Assembly: GCA_013397795.1 (NCBI GenBank)
Contig: VZTJ01003574.1
Span: 2,833,284 to 2,897,283, forward strand
DNA length: 64,000 bases
Reading direction: 5' to 3'
Source of the DNA: Orthonyx spaldingii
Lineage: Eukaryota; Chordata; Aves; Passeriformes; Orthonychidae
Shown here: one piece after another, positions 1 through 9,335 of the stretch
Position numbering within the stretch: position 1 is the first letter of the stretch
How the letters are laid out: every line of letters starts with the position of its first letter
Position numbers and translations under genes: made by a program
Notes under the pieces: model-generated
What the model was told of the DNA's origin: nothing
What the model saw: the letters and a program-made list of their open reading frames with translations, nothing else
Databases searched by the model: none

Positions 1-1244
1 CCAGGGCTCTGTAAGAAAGTTCATCAGAGGGATGCAGTGACATCACCTCATCCTGAGCTCAGTGAGTGTGACAAAAGCAAAAGCATGCAGGGGCTTGGAG
101 CAGCTCTGCAGAAACGCCTTGGTCTCCTCTGCTCTGTGTTTATTCCTCTGTGGATGCTGAAGCCTGATCCAGTACGGAGAGAGCAGTGCCATTAGGCAAG
201 CACCCAAGTGACTGGAAGCTAGCTGTGCTTTCTGGGGATTCCCCTGGGCTTCCTCCTGTCTTTTGGCTACAGGGATCTCCAAGAGACTCCTCAGCCCTTC
301 AGGGAGCCTGTACAGGATCTCCCCGTGGCTGTGACTCCCTATGCATGTGCACTCCCACACAGCAGCCGGTCCCCAACTGCTCCTGCCTCTCAGCTAGATC
401 CCTGGCTATTGACTGAAACACAGGCATTTGCATTTGTTTTTCTTGCTCATCATGTTTTATTGATGCTGATTTGTCTCAAACCTCTGAGCAGGCTTTGCAT
501 TTTGACAGTAGCTTTCAGCTGTCCTTCTGTGCATGTTCACTCTCTGCACAGACCTTGCTCTTTTCTCCTCTGTATTTTCCATCCATTCCACTTTTCCATT
601 AGGACCTTGCCTTCTTTTCCACATTTCCAATGCCTGCTTGTATCAGACAGAATTCCCATCAGTGAGGCTATCGCACTGGACCCTGGGTGTGCTTTGTCCT
701 TTGAATTACTGTCACCCTTTTCTTTCCTTCCAGGCCTAGATGAGTGCAGTTCAGCAGTTTCCAATCTTGCTACATCCATACCTGGTGTTTTTACACACTA
801 TCCTGAAAAAAGGGAGCCACCAAAGCAGGCAGTGTCCCCATGTGCACAGCACTGACTGCTGTGTGAGCCATGGAGGCCGTGCTCCCTGCTCACCCACCCA
901 GGCAGCCCTTGAATACCAGTGTGAGGCCCCAGCTGCAGCCCAGTGTAGAGGTGATGGTAGTTTTTCTGTCATCCCCACAATGCTGCAAGCTTGTGGTAGC
1001 CCCATCCAGCCAGGCTCACACTGCCTGGGTGAAGTGTATCCAGCTGCAGAGAGTGCAGGACAGCAGTGATTAAAACCCATTGGTGAAGATGACTGAATTC
1101 TCCAGAGATGTTAGCTTAGGTCCCCAATCACCTCTGCCTTCCCTCCTGACGCTGGTGAGGGAAGAGAAAAGGCTCAAGCCTTGCTCTCCTTTGTCCTCCT
1201 TTTCCTGCTATCCTGACGTCCTTGCTGTCTCTTCTGCATCCTAG
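1..1244 (+). other. GLYCTK: Intron of GLYCTK (partial)
   Basis: The window opens inside an intron. The first recognisable GLYCTK exon has its acceptor, a pyrimidine-rich tract ending in CTAG, at 1241-1244. I looked here for the preceding exon, which should encode the residues just before the GGGSALL motif and end in phase 1, and did not find it. It should therefore lie to the left of the window. No repeat or RNA gene was recognised. Confidence 0.7.
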
Positions 1245-1420
1245 GGGGTGGATCAGCCCTACTGCCTGCTCCCATCCCTCCCATCCTCCTCGAAGAGAAG
1301 GAGAAACTCACAAAAATGTTGGCTTCCCGAGGAGCTGCCATCCAGGAGCTGAACATTGTCCGCAAGACTCTGTCTGTGCTGAAGGGTGGAGGGCTGGCCC
1401 AGCTGGCACATCCTGCACAG
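1245..1420 (+). CDS. GLYCTK: Glycerate kinase, penultimate coding exon
   Basis: This exon encodes part of D-glycerate 2-kinase of the GLYCTK/MOFRL (type II glycerate kinase) family, which makes 2-phosphoglycerate from D-glycerate and ATP in serine and fructose catabolism. It runs from the CTAG acceptor to a CAG/GTAACC donor. The first two bases complete a glycine codon and 58 full codons follow. The peptide starts with the family glycine motif GGSALLPAPIPP and contains IQELNIVRK and KGGGLAQ, which match the human protein as I remember it (GGGSALLPAPIPP, KGGGLAQ). The exon ends in phase 0 and joins the next exon (V-V-S-L-I-L-S-D) without a frame break. Homology is seen directly; the exon limits are inferred from splice consensus and frame. 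Confidence 0.93.
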
Positions 1421-2014
1421 GTAACCAAGGGAAAGCCCCAGAGATCACCCATCTACCCTCAAAATTGTGTTTAATCAACTTGCAAGGTTTTTCTCCATAC
1501 TGAGTGAACAACTTTGCACGCTGTTTTGGGGCTCTCTGGCTGAGATTTCACTGAGGTCCGAAACTCTCAGGGAGACAGATGGAAGAGTGGGAATTCAGAC
1601 TTGGGAAACATCAGCCATCCCATCATGCCACTCCCTGCAGACCCCCACCCACACCCAGCAGGCACTTCCAAGTGTTGGTGCTTCAGCACAGCGCTTTCAA
1701 GACTGGCTCTGACCCTTGGCTCCCCTGGGGGCTGTTCTCAGTGTGTGCCATTGCTGAACCCACACGAGGTTGGGCCTGACAAGTGCAGTGTCACAGGTTA
1801 CATCTTCCAACATGATGGCCCAGCTTCAAAGGGGACTGTAAACCTGTGGGTTTGAGAAGGGTAAGATGACACTCACAGGTCCATAAAATAAAAATGGGCA
1901 AACACCTACCCTGTTTCCATCTGCTTTGATGTGGGGGTGGCACTCAGAGCAGTGCTCATGTGTGGTCACCTGTCTTTGCCTCCTGCAATAATCTGTGGGC
2001 ATTTCTTTCCGTAG
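1421..2014 (+). other. GLYCTK: GLYCTK intron
   Basis: This 594-bp intron has a GTAACC donor and a TTTCTTTCCGTAG acceptor. Nothing else was recognised in it. It separates two phase-0 exon ends, so skipping it leaves the frame intact. Confidence 0.85.
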
Positions 2015-2911
2015 GTGGTGAGTCTCATCCTGTCTGATGTGATAGGTGACCCCCTGGACATCATAGCAAGTGGGCCCACTGCTGCCAGCTCCCACAGTGT
2101 CCAAGACTGCCTTCAGATACTCACCAAATACAACCTGCTGCACAACCTGCCCAAGTCAGTGGAAATGGTCCTCTCCAGCTCTCCCACCAAGCCCACTGCT
2201 CCGGAAAGCTACTCCCACGTTTCCAACATCATCCTTGGGTCAAACACGCTGGCTCTGGGAGAGGCCAGACGCCAGGCCGAGGGCCTGGGCTATGCAGCTC
2301 TGGTCCTGAGTGCAGCAGTCCGTGGGGAAGTCGGCCGTGTTGCCTCGCTGTACTGCCAGCTCATCCAGCTGCTCTGCCTGCGCCTCGCCGGCCTCGGGGA
2401 AGGGCCCCTGAGTGACGAGCTGAGGGGCAATCTCCTGCAGCTCGCAGCAGAGCTACAGATCCCAGGTTCAGACCTCGACGAGTTTCTATGGGCCCTGCGA
2501 GGATTAGGGCCCGACAGACCAGTCTGTGTCCTGGCTGGCGGAGAAACCACAGTGCAGCTCCAAGGAACAGGCAAGGGAGGGAGAAACCAGGAGCTGGCCC
2601 TGCGTGTGGGGCTGGGGCTGCACAGGGCTCAGGCCAGCAGCCCCCAAGGGAGGTGTGAGATCCTCTTCTTCAGTGGGGGAACAGACGGGCAGGACGGGCC
2701 AACCGAGGCAGCAGGAGCCTTCTGCAGCCCAGGGCTGGTGGCTGAGGCACTTCAGGAGGGCCTGGATGTGGAGGCTTTTCTCAGGAACAACGACTCCTAC
2801 ACGTTCTTCAGCCGGTTCCAAGGTGGGCACCACCTCCTGGTGACAGGCTTGACAGGCACCAATGTCATGGACATCCAGGTCATTTTAATTAGAGCCATGG
2901 AGAGGTCATGA
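2015..2911 (+). CDS. GLYCTK: Glycerate kinase, terminal coding exon with MOFRL domain
   Basis: This last coding exon has 298 codons plus a TGA stop at 2909-2911. The exon begins with GTG, which is an internal Val codon after the splice and not a start. Conserved blocks, in order: SLILSDVIGDPLDIIASGPT near the start (nucleotide/substrate region), GSNTLALGEA, GYAALVLSAA, then the C-terminal MOFRL segment with LAGGETTVQL, GKGGRNQELALR, FSGGTDGQDGPTEAAGA, NNDSYTFF and TGTNVMDIQ. All key glycine-rich and GGRNQE/GTDGQDGPT motifs of the family are present, so the enzyme looks intact. The two exons in the window supply 356 residues of a protein of about 520 (human length from memory). The N-terminal third lies left of the window. 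The exon is GC-rich, as is common for avian genes on small chromosomes. Confidence 0.95.
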   Translation: MVSLILSDVIGDPLDIIASGPTAASSHSVQDCLQILTKYNLLHNLPKSVEMVLSSSPTKPTAPESYSHVSNIILGSNTLALGEARRQAEGLGYAALVLSAAVRGEVGRVASLYCQLIQLLCLRLAGLGEGPLSDELRGNLLQLAAELQIPGSDLDEFLWALRGLGPDRPVCVLAGGETTVQLQGTGKGGRNQELALRVGLGLHRAQASSPQGRCEILFFSGGTDGQDGPTEAAGAFCSPGLVAEALQEGLDVEAFLRNNDSYTFFSRFQGGHHLLVTGLTGTNVMDIQVILIRAMERS

Positions 2912-5320
2912 GAGCTCCCTCTGCAGATATTCAGGTGCACTCAATTAGGAGCAGGAGTAAATGAAAGCACCAATGCTGCAGACAAATGGAAACTGCTCAA
3001 ATTAGGGCTCACTGTCGGTGCTGCTAGTGTCTTTGACAGAAAGAATCCACTAATTAGACACATGAGTGGATGTCACAGCAAAACCAAGCACTTGTAAGCG
3101 GGGGGATCAGAGGAAGGTAAGAGGTCGCATTACAGACAAGGAAAGGATTTAAGATTTGTGACTGCTTCAACTACAGTTAGTTTAAGAAATGTGGGGAAGT
3201 TGAGGCCATGGCAGGGCTACCATGGAGAGCCCTTGCTGCACTGTTGCACTTCAAATGCTCCCAGCTCAAGAGCAGCTCAGTAGTGGGGTTTTAGGGGTTC
3301 ACTGGAGCAAATTACAGTGACTGGAGGATGTAAAAGCAGTAACAGCAAGGCCTGCTCACCTGAAGCATGGAGGTGCTGGGGGGATGTGGTGGGAAGGGGA
3401 CACCCAGCACCTGTTCCTCATGCCAGCACAGTGCCCTACGGCTCTCCCCACAGCAGGCTACTGAGGGGACAGGGTACCCAGGCCCAGCAGGATGCACACC
3501 CTGGAGTGTGGCTAAGAAGCATGTTGGCAGAGAGAAGTTCTTGATACTGGCTGGATAGCACGAGCAGTGCACAGTGACACAGAGGGTGGCATACCTTCAC
3601 TGTGCAGTGTAAGGATGAGGATGAATGAAGTGCAGTGACAAGCCAGACGAGTGGAGTCCTCCTCCAGCCTCCTTCTCTGCACAGGAACATCTTCCCTGCT
3701 GGTCCCTGTTGGGAGAGCCTCCATGCCAGCAGCATGTATGCTCTGAGCTTTCATGGGGTTGTTTTCCAACTGTCTAGAAAACTGTCGTGCATCCAGCCTG
3801 AGCCACTGACCTTTCCTCTGCGCTGAGGCAGAAGTCGCTGTCATTCTGATTAACTCTGCTAATTCCACAGAACAAAAGGCAAGGAAACCCTCATGCTCAG
3901 CTCTCCTGACCCATGCTGCTGAGCTGATCAAAGGGCAAATCTGCCAGAGCTGTGCTCTGACAGGGGGCTGCTCCCCCCACATGCACGAGGACAGGGTGGT
4001 TATCACGTTTTTGTCACCTACTGCAGTGTGATATGTGGGAGAGCAGAGATGAGCTTGGTTTCCCAGGACATGGAGCTCACAGTGGGGCTGGATTTCAGGA
4101 GGGCTTTGCCTGTAGCAACAGGCACACTGACGGTTTGGCTGGATATTCAAAGGACTTCAGCTCAGCAGCCAGTATGACCCAGCACGTCCGACTCCTTTTG
4201 AATATCTGTCTGTTTGTTACAGAGCCTAAGTGGGAGCTGAGCTCCTTTGAAAATCCAGCTCTAATGTAATAGGACACACTTGACTCAGACTCTTGCCAGA
4301 CAGACCGACCTACTCCGTGTGGTTGATCTCATCTCGTGACATAAATACACCGTTGTGCCAACGCCCTGAGTTGTGGTGTCTCACTGAACAGTCGTTCTGT
4401 GTCCCACTTCGAGGTGGATCATAGGGTGGGGTTTTGAGGAGGATGCAAAACCTCCTATTTTGATTTTGAAGCCAGTATCTAACAAGTGGGGATATCAGCA
4501 GGACCATCACGGGGCCTGGTGTCGATGCCAGGCTGGCAGCTGGACTGTCTGGGCAACAGCCCAGCCTCAGAGTAAGGCACAACCCTGGGAATTTCAAAAC
4601 CCCAGTCTTGCCCGGTGGTTTAAACTCATCCACGCATCTCATTTGTCCTCGGAGTCTGAAGGTCTTCTGTAACATGCCTGAACTTGCTCACCCTGGCAAA
4701 CAGCTCCGAGATCTGCTGGGGAAAACCTGCCAAACGTTATAGAGCTCGCTGTGCCCCCACAATGCCAGGGGGTGGTTGTGCAGGAGAAGCTGCTTTGTGC
4801 CGTGTGTTTTTCTCCAGAGGTCGCTGGCAGGTCGCCTGCTCCATGCCCAGCAGGGCAGCTCCACAGGGGCACTGACACAGGCAGTGATACAGCCAAAAGC
4901 ATGGGCTGCAGCCAGGACAACTGGCTAAAGCTGGCTCCACGACGTGGGGAGTGCTCCCTGGACTGTTCTGCTCCAGCAGAATGCAGAGCGACTCCAGTTT
5001 CGGGCTGGGGTAGCAGAAGGGTCACTTCAGCAGCAATCCAGTGTGCCAGCCTGGGCACACCGCCACGGGCCCACCATAACCCCTGCCCACAGCTCTGCTA
5101 CGTTGCTCAGCACCACCCTGGTCCTTGGAGCTGCTGCTTGTGCTGCCTCCCAGTCAAGTTCAGAGGACCTTGGGCTAGTGCTGGCTGGCTTCTCCTGGGA
5201 AACACCTACCCCAGGTAGCCTGAGCAGTGCCCTTGCTTCCTGAATGGTGGCTTTTCATAACGATTAAAGAGTGTGTGTTGGGGAGGAGAGAAGCCTAATA
5301 AAAGGTTTGTTGAAAGGATG
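2912..5320 (+). other. GLYCTK: Probable GLYCTK 3' UTR and downstream flank
   Basis: No coding sequence was recognised after the GLYCTK stop. The first convincing polyadenylation signals in sense orientation are about 2.35 kb downstream (5263 and 5297), so the 3' UTR may be long. Alternatively, a weak non-consensus signal nearer the stop may be used. No repeats were recognised. Confidence 0.35.
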
Positions 5321-5330
5321 GAGCTGTTTG
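5263..5330 (+). terminator. Candidate polyadenylation signals
   Basis: ATTAAA at 5263-5268 is followed at once by a GT-rich run (GTGTGTGTTGGGG). AATAAA at 5297-5302 is followed by GTTTGTTG and CTGTTTG stretches. The two signals plus GT-rich downstream elements make a plausible cleavage site for GLYCTK, but this is inference from motifs only. Confidence 0.3.
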
Positions 5331-6234
5331 AAGTGCATTTCCCATCTACCTTTGCTTGGCTGCCATATATGGATTTTGTTCTTGTCCTTTCTTTCCTAAT
5401 GAGGAGATAACAGGCCAGGGGGAGGTTCAGCAAGAACACCCAGGCTACAGAAATACTTCTCTGATGCTTCTACCTGGATAACTCAAAGCTCCATTTCCGA
5501 GGGATTGCACAGATGGACCTTGTTCAACTTCTACCTAGGGACAAAAGGAGCATTGGAGTGTGTGCAGCCCTCACAGACAAAGCATCATCTTATTCCTCTG
5601 GACAGTGCTCAGCAGGGAATTGTCTGCTATTGCCCCAGCCCAAAGCCAGCTCCCTCTGACCTGCAGTCCCTTCACAAAAGGGCAAAAGGCCCCATGCATG
5701 AGCCAACATACATCTGGGCCACACTGGTCAGGTGTAGCAGGATTTGTGAGATAACACAAATCTTCAGACATGAGAGCATCGCTTACCTGCCTGGTAACGA
5801 TTTGCCTCTGGGCTGGCATGGCCTGGCAGGAGAAATTACTTTCCCATCGGGACCTCGAGTGAGTCACCACAGCTGAGCAGGGCTTTGCAGCTTGTCCGTG
5901 CTGTCCTGGATGGGATATGGGCCTCGTGGGGGTAAAGCTGTGCAAATGAAGAAGCCAGAGTGTGGCTGTGGTCACACCGAGGAACCCCAGCGTGTGGGCT
6001 GTGCTGGGACCAGCCCTGTGCCACCCTGGCTCTGGGAGCCTTGTGCCTAAGGAGAAAAATCACAGAGAGAGAGTGAGGACAATGTTTACACCAGCCAGCC
6101 TTGAGGAAGGATGCAGCTGGGTGAGGATGGCCAGCAGCTCCCTGGCCATATCCCTGCACATGGGCAGGGGACACTGGGACAATGGGTGGGAAAAACACAC
6201 CCAGATGCTGGGTGGGGAGCGGGTGAACAAAGTC
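5331..6234. other. Intergenic, nothing recognised
   Basis: Moderate-GC DNA without recognisable exons, repeats or RNA genes. The open frames here are short and show no family resemblance. Confidence 0.6.
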
Positions 6235-6560
6235 TGGATATGTTCAGGGTTGATTTGCTCTCCTAAGCGGGCAGCTCATAGCCAAAGAGTGCTAACGGCC
6301 GGGAGAAGTAACGGCGTTATTAACAGCACGAGCTTTTGGCAGTAAATTAAAAATCTTGGCTGCCGCCCTTGGCTCTGCTCTTGCCTCTTAGAAGACATTA
6401 ATATCACAGCTCCCCAGCATTCCCATTATCACTTCATTAAGGATCCAATAATGATAAATGTGGATGGTTTTATTTTGCACGGAGCCTGATTAATGGCCAA
6501 TAATTCACTAGGTGCTAATGGGGCCCTTCCTTTATGGAGGCATTGGAAGGGGCTGCCTTT
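6235..6560. promoter_or_regulatory. Candidate conserved non-coding element (AT-rich island)
   Basis: An abrupt AT-rich island in GC-rich DNA with clustered homeodomain-type words: GTTATTAAC, AGTAAATTAAA, CATTAATATC, CATTAAGGATCC, AATAATGATAAATG, and CTGATTAATGGCCAATAATTC, which includes an inverted CCAAT box. Its composition and motif crowding resemble vertebrate developmental enhancers. It lies 0.6 kb from mir-135a-1. Conservation cannot be measured here, so the call rests on composition. Confidence 0.4.
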
Positions 6561-7106
6561 CATCTCCTCCACAAGCCACGATTTTCACTATTTTTGCTAA
6601 TGTGACAGATATAACACAAACCTTGAAAGAGTGGCTGAGGCCTCTTGAGAACCCTTGAAGAGCATCGTGCCTGGGGCAGCCCTTGCAGTCGTGGCCATTC
6701 CTCAGCATCTTCTTCCTCCTCTTCCTCCTCGCCTGTGCTGCTGGCAGTGCCTGTGCCCAGATGCTGCCAGAGGCTGTCGCCCATGTCCCAGGATAGTCGG
6801 GGACAAAACCAAAGCAGCAGATTCCCCAGGGATGAGCCCACCAGCGCAGTCACCGGGGCTCTCCACAGCAGATGTGGTGCAGAGCCAGGCCCACCCTTGC
6901 AAGGGGGTGCAATGCAAGGAGTGGGCTTGTGCTGGCCTCACCCCAAAGCAGCTTAGCACCCCTCACCTGCATCCCGAGAGGGCTGAGGAGCTTAGGATGC
7001 AGGACGGAGTCCAGGCTGAGGCCAGCAATTCTCCTCCAGCACCCTAGGGACAGCTCTGGTGTCTCCTCCGAGGCCGGCTCCCGTGGCACGGGGGCTGCTC
7101 TCCGCC
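6561..7106. other. GC-rich spacer with short TCC-rich tract
   Basis: GC-rich sequence between the 6.2-6.5 kb AT island and the miRNA hairpin. A short CTTCCTCCT-type tract lies near 6706-6733. No gene was recognised. Confidence 0.5.
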
Positions 7107-7200
7107 GTAGGAGCCCAGCGTATTGCACGGCTTCAATCCCTATATGAAGTGGGATGTATAATCACATAGGAATAAAAAGCCATACAAGACGGCAGGCTGT
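7107..7200 (-). ncRNA. MIR135A1: microRNA precursor mir-135a-1
   Basis: On the minus strand, 7184 down to 7162 reads as the 23-nt miR-135a-5p with its full seed (TATGGCTTTTTATTCCTATG, then TGA). The other arm, 7144 down to 7123, reads TATAGGGATTGAAGCCGTGC and matches the known 3p form except for small changes. The arms pair well: GGCUU with AAGCC, and AUUCCUAU with AUAGGGAU including one G-U. They are separated by a loop of about 17 nt. In human, mir-135a-1 is also antisense to, and at the 3' end of, GLYCTK (from memory), so synteny supports orthology. miR-135a is a conserved vertebrate miRNA active in neural and other tissues. The precursor ends are approximate. Confidence 0.95.
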
Positions 7201-9119
7201 GAGCTGCTCCATGCTGGAGGACGACGGGACAGTCCCTCTGCAGTGGCTGCCACGGCTCCGCCGGGATGGAGCCGGACCCCAGGGAGCCCCCAGGATTCCC
7301 CCCAGCCCCTGTACGGGGTCGGTGGGGAGACACAGGAGCCCTGCATCAAACAGAGAAGAGAGGCGATGTGTCAGCCAGGAGGAAGCTTGGGAGGCCCCAG
7401 AGCTGCTGCAGAGGGAGCCCCAGGAGGTGTCAGCACTGGCCCCCAGCTCTCCCAGCTAACAAGGGCCTCCATCCCAACTCCCTGCTGGGAGCTGTGACAA
7501 GACTTGCTCTGTTTACACCCAGACCTCCTCCCCTCTCACAATCCCCATCCTAGAGCACCATCCTGCAGGAGATCCTCCAGCCTGGGAACCCTCTGCTTGT
7601 ACCACCATCGTCCCCCAAGGCTTTACCAGCCCCACCAAGGCAATGGGTACCACAGCCCTCCAGCACTATCACAAACACCTGGGGAAGGCAAAAAAAGGAG
7701 CCAACCTCCTCTCTGTGGAGTTCGGAGCATCCTTCTCCATCTGACCAGGGAGAGGAGGGCCCAGCAGCTGGAGCAAGCAGCTGCAGGGAGCTGTCAGAGC
7801 CCAAATCCCCTGGCAGCCCATTAGGAGCAGCTCCTGGCTGCCTGCAGGAGCTCTTGACAGGGGCCAGGCACCAGCGTGAACAGGCGTGGATCCTCCACTG
7901 AGGAGGTGGACGTGGGTGGAAGGAAACCAGGGAGCTGTTCCTGCAGTGAGGCTCACGGAGCAGCACTGGCACAACCCCATCTTCTGGGGTGGGGGGCAAC
8001 CAGGGCAGGCTCCCTCGGGAGCCCACCCAAGCAGAGCTGGGGAGGAAGCCAAGTGGTGGCCAGCAAAAAGGGCTGTTTGTGCCGCCTCCTCTCCTCCTGC
8101 CTTTCTGCTCACAGCCCGGCAGGGATTCTGGGAGACCTGGAGCAGTGCCTGGGGCAGGAGGGAACGGGTGGTGGGTGCAGCCTCATGCAGTGCATCCCAG
8201 ACACACACTGAGAAGGGAAGAGCTTCTTCTAGCTAAAAAAAAAACCACCAAAACAAAAAACCAACAAAACCTCACCAGCAAAGCAGCAATACACTCTCTG
8301 GTTGCCATACAGCACCAAAAATCTCTTTTTGCTGGCCCAGGACAGCACAGACAACCAGCAGCCTCCAGCTGAGCACATTGGTGTTGTCTTCAGCAGCTCC
8401 AGAGGGGCTGATCCACCCCAGAGCCGTCACCCTGGGTTCCCCTTCAGCCAGCAGGAGGAATTTCAAACCTCAGGATGCCTTTCCATGCCACAGGGTAGCA
8501 CTGGGAACATCAGCACTGTTTGCAACACTCCCAGAAGCCTTCCTCCACCCCCAGTGTCCAGGTTTCTCCAGGGGCTGGAGCCATGCAGAAGGGTGGACTG
8601 TGCACATCATCCCTCGTGGCACATCCATCCCTGAATGGTGGATGGGCAGGAGCCCTGAAGCAAGGATCTCCACACATCCCCTCCCTGGGGCAGTGCAGGC
8701 AGGGTGCTGCCAGACCCCCAAAGAAGGGAGAAATCATCCACACAGAAGCTTTGTTCAGTGCAAAATCTGGAGGGTTTGGCTTTTCACATCGGTATTTCCC
8801 GGGCTGTCACCCATCTGATCCAAGAGCTGTGAAGAGGCAAGGGTCAAACCACATCACTGCCACGTTTTGGGAGGATGGAGAGGTCATTCCCACTGCGGAG
8901 GGGAACAGCCCTGCCTTTCCCTCAGCCAGGCTGTGCCACTGAATTTGCAGGATTAGGCACCGTGACTCTTTAAAAAGCATAAATTGCACAGCTTGAGGGG
9001 CTTGACCCAACCAAAATCCCCAGCAAAACCCCCACTGGAAGCGAAGGGTGCCGGGCATTAGGGTGGCAGGGAGGAGACACTCCCAAGTGATCACACACAC
9101 CCTGATGGGCCTCGGTCGC
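7201..9119. other. Intergenic, nothing recognised
   Basis: GC-rich DNA with several medium-length open frames that overlap on both strands and resemble no family. Their openness follows from base composition. A short A-rich patch lies near 8235-8265. The region is upstream of mir-135a-1 on the minus strand, so part of it is probably transcribed as primary miRNA. Confidence 0.5.
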
Positions 9120-9335
9120 TCCTTAACTGCCTCCAAACCAAGTCAGCAATTACGGGCTCATCAGCTGATGAATTGTAGGAAAAGATGGGTTTGTGAATCA
9201 CTGCACCCCGGCTGGGTGAGAACACTGCCAGTGCTGTATTTGGGAGCAATTACTCTCCCCGAGCATGTGAATCATTAGGTATAATTACCCTAATAAATAA
9301 AAGGAAGATCACTCCAGTCTCTAGCCTAATCTAGA
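9120..9335. promoter_or_regulatory. Candidate conserved non-coding element with E-box palindrome
   Basis: An AT-rich island with CAATTACGG, GAATTGTAGG, GCAATTACTC, AATCATTAGG, TATAATTACCC and TAATAAATAAAAGG. It contains a perfect 14-bp palindrome TCATCAGCTGATGA (9158-9171) around a CAGCTG E-box. This combination of bHLH and homeodomain words is typical of neural or muscle enhancers, but function is inferred. Confidence 0.4.

Noticed and set aside
2015..2017. GTG as a start codon for the glycerate kinase frame
   Set aside because: It directly follows a splice acceptor and continues the frame of the previous exon, so it is an internal valine.
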